Positions 1 to 9,034 of a stretch of DNA of 64,000 bases are shown here, one piece after another. Location: positions 3,444,365-3,508,364 of the forward strand of contig OY282368.1 in NCBI GenBank assembly GCA_958295725.1, given 5' to 3'. This DNA comes from an uncultured Alphaproteobacteria bacterium. GTDB taxonomy: Bacteria; Pseudomonadota; Alphaproteobacteria; UBA2966. Made by a program: the position numbers and the translations under genes. Each line of letters begins with the position of its first letter. Position 1 is the first letter of the stretch. Below the pieces are notes generated by a model. That model had not been told where the DNA came from. It saw only the letters and a program-made list of their open reading frames with translations, and ran no database searches.

Positions 1-548
1 GCCAGCGCCAACAACGTCGCGGCGACATCGCCACGCTCGATCTTGGCGAGGCGCGTATCGACGTTGCCTCGGAACATGACGACCTCGAGGTCTTCGCGGG
101 CGTGCTTGAGGTGCGCCCGCCGTCGCTGCGAAGCGGTGCCCACGACGGCGCCCGCCGGCAGCGCGACGATACTGTCCGCGACCGTACTGACGAGCGCGTC
201 GCGGGGATCTTCCCGCAGCGGCATACAGGGCACCGAGATACCGTCGGGGAGCGCGGTTTCGAGGTCCTTCATGGAATGCACCGCGATGTCGACGTCGCCA
301 GCGAGCAGTGCCTCCTCTACCTCCTTGGCGAACAGACCCTTGCCGCCGACCTCGGCGAGCGGCCGGTCGGTCACGCGGTCGCCCGCGGTGCGGATGACCA
401 CGAGCTCGATGTCGTCGGCCCTCAACGCGTCGTGCGCCGCCGCCAATCCGGCCCGAACCTGCTCGGCCTGGGCGAGAGCGAGTTCGCTGCCGCGGGTGCC
501 GATGCGCACCGCGGCGCGCGCGCGCGCGTCCGTGCGTTGCGCCGTCAT
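1..548 (-). CDS. hemC: Porphobilinogen deaminase (hydroxymethylbilane synthase), 3' end outside the window
   Basis: Polymerises four porphobilinogen units into hydroxymethylbilane in cytosolic tetrapyrrole synthesis. The reverse strand reads from ATG at 548 without a stop to the window edge (about 182 codons). The conserved blocks are in family order: IGTRGSELALAQ near residue 16, a GGKGLF block near 70, AVHSMKDL near 90, and GTASQRRRAHL followed by FRGNVDTRL near 140-170. These cover the substrate/cofactor-binding half; the dipyrromethane-attaching cysteine lies beyond the edge. The first 15 residues are Arg/Ala-rich and variable. It is divergent from tsaD, a common alphaproteobacterial arrangement, and the 95 bp between them must hold both promoters. 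Identification is secure; only the 5' part is visible. Confidence 0.95.
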   Translation of the reverse strand, partial: MTAQRTDARARAAVRIGTRGSELALAQAEQVRAGLAAAHDALRADDIELVVIRTAGDRVTDRPLAEVGGKGLFAKEVEEALLAGDVDIAVHSMKDLETALPDGISVPCMPLREDPRDALVSTVADSIVALPAGAVVGTASQRRRAHLKHAREDLEVVMFRGNVDTRLAKIERGDVAATLLAL

Positions 549-643
549 GACTAGGGTGCTAGTGCGTGACGCGGAAGAGGGCAAGCGAAATCGGGGCGCG
601 TACATGGCCTTCCACGAGAAGCATGCGCCACGAGGAGCACGCG

Positions 644-1711
644 ATGGTCGTGCTGGGCATCGAGACGAGCTGCGACGAGACGGCGGCCGCGGTGGTGGAT
701 GGCGAGCGGCGGATCCTGTCGAGTATCGTCCTGTCGCAACTGGACGAGCACCGCGTGTATGGCGGCGTGGTGCCGGAGATCGCCTCGCGCGCCCACATCC
801 GCCATCTGGACGGCATCGTCGACCGGGCCATGCGCGAGGCCGACACCCGCTACGTGGACCTCTCGGGCGTCGCCGCCACGGCGGGACCGGGCCTGATCGG
901 GGGCGTCATGGTGGGGTTGGTGACCGGCAAGGCCATCGCCGCATCGACCGCGCGGCCCCTGGTCGCGGTCAACCATCTTGAGGGGCACGCACTCTCCGTC
1001 CGACTCACCGACGGTATCGAGTTCCCCTATCTGCTGCTGCTCGTATCGGGCGGCCATTGCCAACTCGTCGAGGTCGCCGGCGTCGGCGCCTACCGGCGGC
1101 TCGGCACCACGATCGACGATGCCGTCGGCGAGGCGTTCGACAAGACCGCGAAGATGCTCGGCCTCGGATATCCGGGCGGACCCGCGGTGGAACGTGCGGC
1201 TCGCGAGGGAGATCCCGCACGTTTCGACCTTCCAAGACCGCTGCGCGGCCGGCCCGGCTGCGACTTCTCGTTTTCGGGACTGAAGACCGCGGTGCGCCAC
1301 GCCGTCGCCGGCCTGACCGACGGCGTTCCCGGAACCAGGGACGCGGCCGATCTGGCCGCATCGTTTCAGACCGCGGTGGGTGACGTGTTCGTCGACCGCA
1401 CCGCGAATGCCCTGAAAACCTACGCGGAGCGACACCCGCGCGCGCGCCGCCTCGTGGTCGCGGGCGGTGTCGCGGCGAACGGTTACCTGCGCCGGCGCCT
1501 GGAGGCCGTGTGCGCCGCGGCGGACTTCTCCATGTGGGCGCCGCCGCCGGATCTCTGCACCGACAACGCCGCGATGATCGCCTGGGCGGGCGTGGAACGC
1601 CTGCGGCGCGGTCTGACGGACCCGCTCGACACGCCGGCGCGCGCGCGCTGGCCCCTCGACGAGACGCGCCCGCTCCGCTCCATGAACGAGGACGGAAAGG
1701 ACACTCCATGA
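644..1711 (+). CDS. tsaD: tRNA N6-adenosine threonylcarbamoyltransferase TsaD
   Basis: Catalytic subunit of the complex that transfers threonylcarbamoyl to A37 of ANN-decoding tRNAs. The protein (355 aa) opens with the ASKHA-fold signature [14 protein letters not shown], then has the metal-binding HLEGHALS and SGGHCQL blocks, [19 protein letters not shown] and a C-terminal [12 protein letters not shown] block, all typical. The frame stays open upstream to 566, but ATG 644 is chosen because GAGGAG lies 6-7 nt before it and family members begin at this glycine-rich strand. The stop overlaps the next start (ATGA at 1708-1711), so the downstream ABM-domain gene is probably translationally coupled. 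Length and motifs are normal. Confidence 0.96.
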   Translation: MVVLGIETSCDETAAAVVDGERRILSSIVLSQLDEHRVYGGVVPEIASRAHIRHLDGIVDRAMREADTRYVDLSGVAATAGPGLIGGVMVGLVTGKAIAASTARPLVAVNHLEGHALSVRLTDGIEFPYLLLLVSGGHCQLVEVAGVGAYRRLGTTIDDAVGEAFDKTAKMLGLGYPGGPAVERAAREGDPARFDLPRPLRGRPGCDFSFSGLKTAVRHAVAGLTDGVPGTRDAADLAASFQTAVGDVFVDRTANALKTYAERHPRARRLVVAGGVAANGYLRRRLEAVCAAADFSMWAPPPDLCTDNAAMIAWAGVERLRRGLTDPLDTPARARWPLDETRPLRSMNEDGKDTP

Positions 1712-2013
1712 TCGCTGTAATCTTCGAGGTGACGCCGGACGAGGGCCGGACCGACGACTATTTCGACTTGGCCGCGGCGCTCCGGGACGAGGTCGAGGCC
1801 ATCGACGGATTCGTCTCCGTGGAACGGTTCGAGAGCCTGACCACGCCGGGCAAGTACCTGTCGCTGTCGCTGTGGCGTGACGAGGAGGCCGTGAGGGCCT
1901 GGCGCGCGAACGCGAGCCACCAGGCGGCCCAGGCGAAGGGCAAGGAGGGGATCTTCGCGAGCTATCGCATCCGCGTCGCCGACGTCGTGCGGGAGCATTC
2001 GTTCGGTGCTTGA
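1708..2013 (+). CDS. Antibiotic biosynthesis monooxygenase (ABM)-domain protein
   Basis: Small 101-aa single-domain protein of the dimeric alpha-beta barrel fold. It starts with a beta strand (MIAVIFEV), then a helix with [14 protein letters not shown], a second strand around [10 protein letters not shown], and the [14 protein letters not shown] block followed by a histidine (NASHQAAQ), typical of ABM proteins that act as cofactor-free monooxygenases or heme/quinone handlers. Its ATG lies inside the tsaD stop (ATGA), so it is co-transcribed with tsaD and gpsA. The exact substrate cannot be read from sequence. In many alphaproteobacteria a different small protein (YciI) occurs near gpsA, so this is a variable slot in a conserved run. 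Confidence 0.8.
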   Translation: MIAVIFEVTPDEGRTDDYFDLAAALRDEVEAIDGFVSVERFESLTTPGKYLSLSLWRDEEAVRAWRANASHQAAQAKGKEGIFASYRIRVADVVREHSFGA

Positions 2014-2043
2014 CCGCGAGTCGCCGACAACGGGGTGGACGGC

Positions 2044-3048
2044 ATGACGGCGCGCTATGGGCGCATCGGCATCGTCGGCGCCGGCGCGTGGGGAACGGCG
2101 CTGGCGACGGTCGCCCGAAGGCGAGACCGCGAGGTCCTCGTCTGGGCCCGCGAGTCTGCCGTCGTGGAGGCCATAAACAACGAGCATCGCAACGCGGCGT
2201 TCCTGCCCGATGTCTCCCTGGACCCGCGGGTCCGGGCGACGAGCGACCTCGCCGAGATCCGCGCCGCCGACGCCGTGCTGCTGGTGGTGCCCGGCCAGTT
2301 TCTGCGCGGCGTCTGCGAATCGATGGCTCCGGGTTGGCCCGGCGGCGTCCCGGCGGTGATCTGCGCCAAGGGTATCGAGGAAGACACCCGCGCCCTGATG
2401 ACCGAGGTGGTCGCGGACGCCCTGCCGGGCGTGTCCCAAGCGGTCCTGTCCGGTCCGACGTTCGCCGCCGAGGTGGCGAAGGGCCTGCCCACGGCCGTCA
2501 CCGTCGCCTGCGAGGACGATTCCATCGCCGATGCCCTGATCGACGCCCTCGGCTCGACGACCTTCCGGACCTACCGCTCGAACGATCTGGTCGGCGCCGA
2601 GATCGGGGGCGTCGTGAAGAACGTCCTGGCGATCGCCTGCGGCATCTCGACGGGGCTCGAATTGGGATCGAATGCCCGCGCGGCCCTGATCGCCCGGGGC
2701 CTCGTGGAGATGCTGCGGCTGGGCGAGGCCAAGGGCGCCCGGCGCGCGACCCTCTTCGGTCTCGCCGGTCTTGGCGATCTGGTGTTGACGTGTTCGTCGG
2801 CGCAGTCGCGCAACATGAGCCTCGGGGCGGCGCTCGGCCGAGGCGAGCGTTTCGAGGATGTCGTGGCGAGCCGGCGTTCGATCGCGGAGGGCGTATTCAA
2901 CGCGCGCGCGGTGGCCGGGCTCGCGCGCGACCTGTCCATCGACATGCCGATCTGCGAGGCCGTCGACGCTATTCTCCACGAGGGCGCGTCGGTCGAGGAC
3001 GAGATCCGCAAGCTGCTGTCCCGGCCCCTGGGCGACGACGTGGCCTGA
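2044..3048 (+). CDS. gpsA: NAD(P)+-dependent glycerol-3-phosphate dehydrogenase
   Basis: Makes sn-glycerol-3-phosphate from dihydroxyacetone phosphate for phospholipid synthesis in the cytosol. The N-terminal Rossmann motif is GIVGAGAWGTALA. Downstream are the NNEHRN and LPG/FLPD region, SGPTFAAEVAKGLPTAV, the catalytic-lysine block GGVVKNVLAIACGI and the substrate-binding AGLGDLVLTCSSAQSRN motif, giving a normal 334 aa. A GTG at 2035 is also in frame, but ATG 2044 places the start right before the first beta strand; the ribosome-binding signal is only a weak GGGG. It follows the ABM gene by 30 nt and is the third gene of the tsaD operon. Confidence 0.96.
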   Translation: MTARYGRIGIVGAGAWGTALATVARRRDREVLVWARESAVVEAINNEHRNAAFLPDVSLDPRVRATSDLAEIRAADAVLLVVPGQFLRGVCESMAPGWPGGVPAVICAKGIEEDTRALMTEVVADALPGVSQAVLSGPTFAAEVAKGLPTAVTVACEDDSIADALIDALGSTTFRTYRSNDLVGAEIGGVVKNVLAIACGISTGLELGSNARAALIARGLVEMLRLGEAKGARRATLFGLAGLGDLVLTCSSAQSRNMSLGAALGRGERFEDVVASRRSIAEGVFNARAVAGLARDLSIDMPICEAVDAILHEGASVEDEIRKLLSRPLGDDVA

Positions 3049-3135
3049 GCCGGACCGCGCCGATTGGCGTGGTCGCGGAGGCGCTCTAGAGTCGCGTTCG
3101 ACATGCTCGCGGAAGACCGAAGGGAGGCCCTGCGG

Positions 3136-3549
3136 ATGGCGTACTGGTTGATGAAGTCCGAACCCGGGATGTGGTCTTGGGACGATCAGGTCAAGGAGAG
3201 CCCCGCGGAATGGGACGGCGTGCGCAACCATCAGGCGTCCAACAACATGAAAGCCATGAAGATCGGCGACAGGGCCTTCTTCTATCATTCGGGCAAGGAC
3301 CGGGAGGTCGTCGGCGTCGTCCGCATCGTCAAGGAGTACTACCCGGACCATACCGATCCGACTGGAAAGTTCGGCATGGTGGACGTCGAGGCGGTCGAAC
3401 CCCTGAAGACGCCCGTGAGCCTCGCCGACATCAAGGCCCGTCCCGAACTCGGCGAACTCCCGCTGGTGCGCCAGTCCCGCCTCTCGGTCATGCCGGTCGA
3501 GCCCGATCACTGGAAGCGCATCTGCGAGATGGGCGGTATCGACCCCTGA
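3136..3549 (+). CDS. EVE-domain protein (YTH-like fold, thymocyte nuclear protein 1 family)
   Basis: Protein of 137 aa made of one EVE domain. The hallmarks are the N-terminal YWLMKSEP, then WDGVRNHQASNNMKAMKIGDRAFFYHS and a late LPLVRQSRLSVMPV strand. EVE domains bind modified bases (for example 5-methylcytosine derivatives) in an aromatic pocket; in bacteria they occur both as housekeeping genes next to gpsA or YciI genes and in restriction systems. Here the setting is housekeeping. ATG 3136 is chosen over upstream in-frame starts because AGGGAGG lies 8 nt before it and the protein then begins exactly at the domain. Its function in bacteria is not well established. Confidence 0.9.
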   Translation: MAYWLMKSEPGMWSWDDQVKESPAEWDGVRNHQASNNMKAMKIGDRAFFYHSGKDREVVGVVRIVKEYYPDHTDPTGKFGMVDVEAVEPLKTPVSLADIKARPELGELPLVRQSRLSVMPVEPDHWKRICEMGGIDP

Positions 3550-3587
3550 GCCGGGACGACCCGGCCAACGCCCCCCCGCCGGGGCGC

Positions 3588-3923
3588 GTGCTCTGCCGCC
3601 TGGACGACCTCGCGGACCGGAGCGGCAAGGGGTTCGGCTTCGGCGGCGGCGGCGAGCGTTTCGAGATGTTCATCGTGCGCCGCGGCGACCAGGTGTTCGG
3701 ATACGTCAATGTCTGTCCGCACGCGCGGACCCCCCTCGACTGGACGCCCGACCGGTTCCTGACCCGCGACAGGGAGAATCTCCTCTGCGCCACCCATGGC
3801 GCCCGGTTCCGGATCGAGGACGGGTTCTGCGTCGCCGGCCCCTGTCCGGGGGCGTCGCTGACGCCCGTGCCCGTCGCCGTCGAGGACGGCAACGTCGTCG
3901 TCGCGGGCCCGATCGGACGCTGA
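3588..3923 (+). CDS. Rieske [2Fe-2S] domain protein
   Basis: Small soluble Rieske ferredoxin-like protein (111 aa from GTG 3588). Both cluster-binding boxes are present: CPHAR about 44 residues in and CATHGARF about 28 residues later, supplying two Cys and two His. No membrane segment or catalytic oxygenase domain follows, so it resembles nitrite-reductase small-subunit/assimilatory Rieske proteins, probably an electron carrier. No in-frame ATG exists after the EVE stop; GTG 3588 with a preceding CCGGGG run is the best start, though a start slightly upstream cannot be excluded. It ends before a strong hairpin shared with the convergent creatininase gene. Confidence 0.85.
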   Translation: MLCRLDDLADRSGKGFGFGGGGERFEMFIVRRGDQVFGYVNVCPHARTPLDWTPDRFLTRDRENLLCATHGARFRIEDGFCVAGPCPGASLTPVPVAVEDGNVVVAGPIGR

Positions 3924-3943
3924 CGTGGCCGTCGACGGACGAT

Positions 3944-3967
3944 CTCCGGCCCCTCGGCGGGCCGGAG
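3944..3967. terminator. Bidirectional terminator-like hairpin
   Basis: A perfect 9-bp GC-rich stem (CTCCGGCCC / GGGCCGGAG) with a 6-nt loop lies in the 49 bp between the convergent Rieske and creatininase-family genes. No strong T-tract follows, which is usual in GC-rich genomes, so termination efficiency is an inference. Confidence 0.55.
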
Positions 3968-3972
3968 CAGCG

Positions 3973-4722
3973 TCAATCCCGCAGGAATTCCCGGTAGTCG
4001 GCGGCGAGATCCTCGGCGGCGAGCTCGAGAAGCTCCCTGCCGTGCTCGGGCGTGGCGAGGGACGGATCGGAGGCCATGCGCCCGTCCGGGAACCGGCGCC
4101 GATAGTCCTCCGCGTCGGTGAAGGAAAAGCCTCCGGCGGGCGGCGGCGGCCGGGGCAGTTCCGCAACCTTGATGGCGTCGGGGCGGACGTACTGCGTGAC
4201 GGCGATCTCGGACGGCGTGGCGTGATACCCCTCCTTGTCGCCGTAGAAGTTCCTGGCGAGCGCTTGCACGCGGGGCTGCTGGTACCAGTTGCGGAGCGCA
4301 CAACGCACGCGAGGCCGGTCACCGCCGCCGTCGATGCTGGTCTGGGCGTAGACCTCCTGGAAGGCCGTCCGCACCGTCGAGACGTTCCCGCCGTGGCCGT
4401 TGATGAAATAGAAGCGCTCGAAGCCGTGCCGCGCGAGCGAGTCGACGTAGTCGGAGATGACGGACACCAGGGTGGAGGGTCGAAGCGTCATCGAGCCGGT
4501 AAAGGCCATATGGTGCTGCGCCATGCCGACGCCGATCGTGGGACCCACAACGGCCCCGGCGATCTCTCCCGCCGCCGTGGCGATGGCTTCCGCGCAGATG
4601 GCGTCGGTTCCGATCAACCCGGTGGGGCCGTGCTGCTCGGTCGACCCGATGGGCATCATGATGCCGGTCGACGCTTTCAGGCAGGTCTCGACTTCCCGCC
4701 ACGTCATGAGATGCAGGAGCAT
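3973..4722 (-). CDS. Creatininase-family amidohydrolase
   Basis: Metal-dependent hydrolase of cyclic or linear amides (249 aa from ATG 4722). Metal-binding blocks of the creatininase family are present: STEQHGP (Glu29, His31), GTDA (Asp40) and the FINGHGGN loop with His110, plus a later Glu in HATPSEIA near residue 172. The frame is open further upstream, but ATG 4722 has GGGGAGG 8 nt before it and starts at the domain. The family includes creatininase and FAPy-type deformylases or mycofactocin MftE; the substrate here cannot be assigned. It is divergent from acs and ends in the hairpin shared with the Rieske gene. Confidence 0.88.
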   Translation of the reverse strand: MLLHLMTWREVETCLKASTGIMMPIGSTEQHGPTGLIGTDAICAEAIATAAGEIAGAVVGPTIGVGMAQHHMAFTGSMTLRPSTLVSVISDYVDSLARHGFERFYFINGHGGNVSTVRTAFQEVYAQTSIDGGGDRPRVRCALRNWYQQPRVQALARNFYGDKEGYHATPSEIAVTQYVRPDAIKVAELPRPPPPAGGFSFTDAEDYRRRFPDGRMASDPSLATPEHGRELLELAAEDLAADYREFLRD

Positions 4723-5018
4723 GGTTGCCGCCTCCCCGGCCGACTTATCCTTAGCGGTCGCGCGCCCCGCTGTCCAATCCCCGCCCTGGTTCGCCACATG
4801 CTTCCCGACAGAAGGTGGCTGAAAGGGGGAGCGTCCCGATAACACCCTTCACATACCGTTATCCGTCCGAACCGGGTCGCTCCCGCCTCCCTGTCCGACC
4901 CCGTCTTGTGGCGCCGCCCGAAACGAATCAATAATCCGACCGGAACGTCGAAACGAACGCCCGCGCCTCGCTGGAATTCCCCCGGCGTGGCGCCCGTCCC
5001 CAGGGAGACGCCCGAGCC

Positions 5019-6959
5019 ATGTCGGAACGAGCCCTCTATCCGGTTTCCGAGGAATGGAAGCGCGGAACGCTGTGCGACAGCGAGACCTACCGGAGCATGT
5101 ACGAGCGATCGGTCGCGGACCCCGAGGCCTTCTGGGCCGAGCACGGCAAGCGGATCGACTGGATCAGACCCTACGCCAAGATCAAGGACGTTTCCTACGC
5201 GGCCGACGATCTGCACGTCAGGTGGTTCCACGACGGAACTCTGAACGTCAGCGCCAATTGCATCGACCGGCATCTCGCGTCCCGCGGCGACAAGCCCGCC
5301 ATCGTCTGGGAAGGCGACGACCCCGAGGACGACAGGACCATCACCTACCGGGAGTTGCACGACGAGGTGTGCAGGCTCGCCAACGGGCTCAAGTCCATCG
5401 GCGTGAAGAAGGGCGACCGCGTCACGATCTATCTGTCGATGGTCCCCGAGCTGGCCTACTCGATGCTCGCCTGCGCGCGTATCGGCGCCATCCATTCGGT
5501 GGTCTTCGGCGGCTTTTCGCCCGACTCGCTCGCGGGACGCATCCAGGACTGCGATTCCAGCGTCGTCATCACCGCCGACGAGGGCGTTCGCGGCAACCGT
5601 CCCATTCCCCTCAAAGCCAACGTCGACGCCGCCCTGGAGAGCTGCCCGACGATCGAGAAATGCATCGTGGTCAAACGCACGGGCGGTGACATCGGCTGGG
5701 TGGAAGGACGCGACGTCCGGTATGAAGATCTGGTCGCGGACCAGCCCACCGCCTGCGACCCCGAGGAGATGGGGGCGGAGGACCCGCTGTTCATCCTCTA
5801 CACCTCGGGCAGCACGGGAAAGCCGAAGGGCGTGCTGCACACGAGCGGCGGATACATCGTGTACGCCTCGATGACCCACGAGTACATCTTCGACTACCAC
5901 GACGGAGACGTGTACTGGTGCACCGCCGACGCCGGCTGGATCACGGGGCACAGCTACATCGTCTATGGACCGCTCGCCAACGGCGCCATCACGGTGATGT
6001 TCGAGGGCGTGCCCAACTACCCCGATTCGTCGCGCTTCTGGCAGGTCTGCGACAAGCACGGCGTCAACATCTTCTATACGGCGCCGACGGCCATCCGTGC
6101 GCTGATGCGGGAAGGCGACGAGCCGGTGAAGAAAACGAGCCGCGAGTCCGTGCGGCTCCTCGGCACCGTGGGCGAGCCGATCAACCCGGAGGCCTGGAAC
6201 TGGTATTACGATGTCGTCGGCGACGGCCGCTGCCCCATCGTCGACACGTGGTGGCAGACGGAGACGGGCGGGGTCTGCATCACGCCGTTGCCCGGCGCCA
6301 CGGACCTCAAGCCGGGCTCCGCCACCCGGCCGTTCTTCGGCGTCCGGACGGTCGTTGTCGACGCGGACGGTAACGAGCTCGAGGGCGCCTGCGAGGGCAA
6401 CCTGTGTATCGCCGATTCCTGGCCGGGACAGATGCGGACGGTGTTCCGCGATCATGAGCGCTTCGTCCAGACCTACTTCAGCCAGTATCCGGGCCGGTAT
6501 TTCACCGGAGACGGATGCCGTCGGGACGAGGATGGCTATTACTGGATCACCGGCCGCGTCGACGACGTGATCAACGTGTCCGGCCACCGCATGGGCACGG
6601 CCGAGGTCGAGAGCGCGCTGGTGGCCCACCCGAAGGTATCGGAGTCGGCGGTGGTGGGTTATCCCCACGACATCAAGGGGCAGGGCATCTACGCCTACGT
6701 CACCCTGATGGCCGGCGAGGAGCCTTCCGACGACCTGCGCGAGGAACTGGTGCGTTGGGTGCGCAAGGAGATCGGTCCCATCGCGTCGCCCGACCTGATC
6801 CAGTGGGCGCCGGGTCTGCCCAAGACCCGGTCGGGCAAGATCATGCGCCGCATCCTGCGCAAGATCGCCGCCGACGAGTCCAACGACCTTGGCGACACCT
6901 CGACCCTCGCGGACCCGGCGGTCGTGTCCGATCTGGTGGAAAACCGCATGAACCGCTGA
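5019..6959 (+). CDS. acs: Acetyl-CoA synthetase (AMP-forming)
   Basis: Activates acetate to acetyl-CoA through acetyl-AMP in the cytosol. The 646-aa length is normal. The ATP-binding P-loop [11 protein letters not shown] is at about 261-271, preceded by the [15 protein letters not shown] block at 161-175. The acetate-pocket WWQTETGG motif is present, with FTGDG and [13 protein letters not shown] hinge motifs. The C-terminal [10 protein letters not shown] carries the catalytic, acetylation-prone lysine. AGGGAG lies upstream of ATG 5019 at a rather long spacing of about 14 nt. It stands alone, divergent from the creatininase gene; the 296-bp intergenic region has only weak promoter-like boxes (TTGTGG, 17 nt, CAATAA). 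Confidence 0.96.
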   Translation: MSERALYPVSEEWKRGTLCDSETYRSMYERSVADPEAFWAEHGKRIDWIRPYAKIKDVSYAADDLHVRWFHDGTLNVSANCIDRHLASRGDKPAIVWEGDDPEDDRTITYRELHDEVCRLANGLKSIGVKKGDRVTIYLSMVPELAYSMLACARIGAIHSVVFGGFSPDSLAGRIQDCDSSVVITADEGVRGNRPIPLKANVDAALESCPTIEKCIVVKRTGGDIGWVEGRDVRYEDLVADQPTACDPEEMGAEDPLFILYTSGSTGKPKGVLHTSGGYIVYASMTHEYIFDYHDGDVYWCTADAGWITGHSYIVYGPLANGAITVMFEGVPNYPDSSRFWQVCDKHGVNIFYTAPTAIRALMREGDEPVKKTSRESVRLLGTVGEPINPEAWNWYYDVVGDGRCPIVDTWWQTETGGVCITPLPGATDLKPGSATRPFFGVRTVVVDADGNELEGACEGNLCIADSWPGQMRTVFRDHERFVQTYFSQYPGRYFTGDGCRRDEDGYYWITGRVDDVINVSGHRMGTAEVESALVAHPKVSESAVVGYPHDIKGQGIYAYVTLMAGEEPSDDLREELVRWVRKEIGPIASPDLIQWAPGLPKTRSGKIMRRILRKIAADESNDLGDTSTLADPAVVSDLVENRMNR

Positions 6960-7333
6960 CGCGACGTGCTTGCGGCGGCTACGGAGCGGCAGCGGACGCG
7001 CGGCGCGCCGGACCGGCTGTCGCCACTCGTGCCGACGGTATTGCGAACGTCGGGAAACGCCTTCCACGTCGGTGTCGCGAGCCTGTGGAGTGCGCCATCA
7101 AGTCCCCGCCCGGCGAGCTCGACGTCCCGCCGGAGTTTGATCCGACCGTCGCCGAGGACCACGCGATTCCGGGGATCGGGGTATCTCGCATCGAGGCCTG
7201 CGCCGCCCGTCGGCCCTTCGTCCTCGCGCGGTCCCGTTTCACGTACACCCCCTGACTCCGCCGGGGTTCCGTCGCTATACTCCGCGCATTCCCGGCGGCG
7301 GGCCGGAGTCGACGACGGTCGAGGAGGATAAGG
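6960..7333. other. Intergenic region between acs and the catabolic cluster
   Basis: 374 bp without a credible gene; all open frames are short and lack start signals or recognisable motifs. A TATACT box at 7276-7281 may be the -10 element for the alpha/beta hydrolase gene, but no matching -35 box is evident. No strong hairpin was found after acs. Confidence 0.5.
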
Positions 7334-8302
7334 ATGAGCGGCCTCACCCACCACACCAAGCGGGTCGACGGCGTGAAATGGCATTGGGTGGAGGCCGGCG
7401 ACGGCGAGCCGGTGGTTCTGTTGCACGGCATCCCCGAGAGCTGGCAATGCTGGAAGCGCCAGATCCCGACCCTCGCCACGCAGTTCCGCGTGTTCGCCTT
7501 CGATCTGAAGGGGTACGGCCAGTCGGACAAGCGGGACGGCGACTACACCGGCGCCAACGTCGCCCGCGAGCTCGTCGCGGTTCTCGATTCGCTCGGCGTC
7601 GACAGGTTCCGCCTCGCCGGCCACGACTGGGGATCGATCATCGGCGATCACGTCTGCGACCGCATCCCCGAACGCATCCAGCGTTACATGCGCTGCTCCA
7701 TCTCGTTGCACGAATACGACGTCCGTAATTCGCTGCACCATCAGTGGAACGCCATGAACCCGGAGGACTGCGCCAGGCTCATGGCCAGGCCCGGCGCCTA
7801 CGTGCGCGTCTGGTTCGAGAGCTCGTGCGGCGCCGGGACACAGCTCGGCGACGGCGAAATCGAGGAGATCGTGGCCGAGTTCTCCAGCCCGGGAACGGCG
7901 CGAGCGGTGCCGCGCTATTTCCGGGATATCCGGAAGAACAAGCCGGTGGACTACACGAAGTTCACCTTTCCCGTGGTCCAGGTCTTCGGCGCCCACGATC
8001 CGCGCCAGCCCATCGAGTACTTCCAGGGCCTCGAGAACCACATCCCCGGCCTCGAGGCGGTCATGATGCTGGACGCGGGACACTTCGTGACCCGCGAGCG
8101 CCCGAGGGAGATGACCCAGGCGCTGATGTTCTTCTTCAATTCCATGCTGGCGCCCGGCGGTCCCCTGTTCGACCTGTCGCGCGAGCACGGCTTGCCGGTC
8201 CGCCCGGTCAAGCCGCGCGCCGCCTGGGGCGTCAACAGCTTCGACCCGAGGAAGGTGAAGGGCGGCGCGGCGCGGCGCGGCGGCCGCGCGAAATCCAGGT
8301 AG
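7334..8302 (+). CDS. Alpha/beta hydrolase of the epoxide hydrolase / haloalkane dehalogenase type
   Basis: Cytosolic alpha/beta-hydrolase (322 aa) that would open an epoxide or remove a halide through an aspartyl-ester intermediate. The oxyanion HGIPES block is at 31-36, the nucleophile elbow GHDWGS at 97-102 with Asp98, the acid Asp222 in GAHDP and the base His250 in DAGHF. An Asp rather than Ser nucleophile excludes ordinary esterases. The last 40 residues are basic and Arg/Lys-rich, unlike the typical C-terminus. A strong GAGGAGGA Shine-Dalgarno precedes ATG 7334. It heads a same-strand run with two NIPSNAP genes, a hydroxyacid dehydrogenase and an amidohydrolase. The fluoroacetate dehalogenase/epoxide hydrolase choice needs the cap-domain residues compared. 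Confidence 0.85.
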   Translation: MSGLTHHTKRVDGVKWHWVEAGDGEPVVLLHGIPESWQCWKRQIPTLATQFRVFAFDLKGYGQSDKRDGDYTGANVARELVAVLDSLGVDRFRLAGHDWGSIIGDHVCDRIPERIQRYMRCSISLHEYDVRNSLHHQWNAMNPEDCARLMARPGAYVRVWFESSCGAGTQLGDGEIEEIVAEFSSPGTARAVPRYFRDIRKNKPVDYTKFTFPVVQVFGAHDPRQPIEYFQGLENHIPGLEAVMMLDAGHFVTRERPREMTQALMFFFNSMLAPGGPLFDLSREHGLPVRPVKPRAAWGVNSFDPRKVKGGAARRGGRAKSR

Positions 8303-8349
8303 CCCCGGCGCGATGTTCGCACCATGGCTCGTCCACAGGGAGTCACGAC

Positions 8350-8967
8350 ATGATCTATGAAATCCGGACCTACGACTGCATCCCCGGCGGTGTGGGGGAG
8401 CTCATCGACGGGATCGGCGAGAAGTACGAGCATCGGGCGAGATATTCGGAGGTGGCGGGTTTCTGGCACACCGACATCGGCCCCCTGCATCAGGTGGTGC
8501 ACATCTGGCCCTACGAAAGTCTCGACGACCGGCTGCGAGTCCGGGGAGAGGCGGCGAAGGACGTGAACTGGCCGCCGGATGTGTCCCACCTCGTCGTCGG
8601 TATGCGGTCCGAGATCTGTCTGCCGGCTCCGTTCTGCCCCGAGACGCCCAAGGGCGATCTCGGCCCGGTCTACGAGATGCGCACCTATACCTTGAAACCG
8701 GGGTCGTTCCCGGAGGTCGCCAAGCGCTGGGAGTCGGCGATCGAGGAGCGCCTCAAGCTGTCGCCCCTGGCGTTCGCCGGCGTCACGGAGCATGGCGGCC
8801 TCAACAAGTTCGTCCATATCTGGCCGTACAAGAGCCTCGATCATCGCGCGGAGGTTCGCGCCAAGGCGCAGGCGACGGGCGTCTGGCCGCCCAGGGGCGG
8901 TCGCCAGTTCTCGCTCAGGCAGGAGAGCAAGATACTGTTGCCCGCTCCCTTCTCGCCCCTGCGATAG
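8350..8967 (+). CDS. NIPSNAP family protein (first copy)
   Basis: Protein of 205 aa built from two ferredoxin-like dimeric alpha-beta domains. Each half shows the family pattern: an opening YEIRTY or YEMRTY strand with a following Pro-Gly turn, a central H(I)WPY strand (VHIWPYESLDDR and VHIWPYKSLDHR) and a closing LPAPF strand. NIPSNAP proteins are poorly understood; bacterial members cluster with degradation genes. It shares its architecture with the second copy 1 kb downstream, so they probably arose by duplication. ATG 8350 is chosen because the domain starts there; upstream codons are unrelated. The gene lies in tandem with the alpha/beta hydrolase and the dehydrogenase. Confidence 0.88.
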   Translation: MIYEIRTYDCIPGGVGELIDGIGEKYEHRARYSEVAGFWHTDIGPLHQVVHIWPYESLDDRLRVRGEAAKDVNWPPDVSHLVVGMRSEICLPAPFCPETPKGDLGPVYEMRTYTLKPGSFPEVAKRWESAIEERLKLSPLAFAGVTEHGGLNKFVHIWPYKSLDHRAEVRAKAQATGVWPPRGGRQFSLRQESKILLPAPFSPLR

Positions 8968-9034
8968 GCCGGGGCAGGCGGGATGCGATCCCGGACAGGA
9001 CCGCGCCGGGACGAGTAGAGGGGGTGGGGGAGCG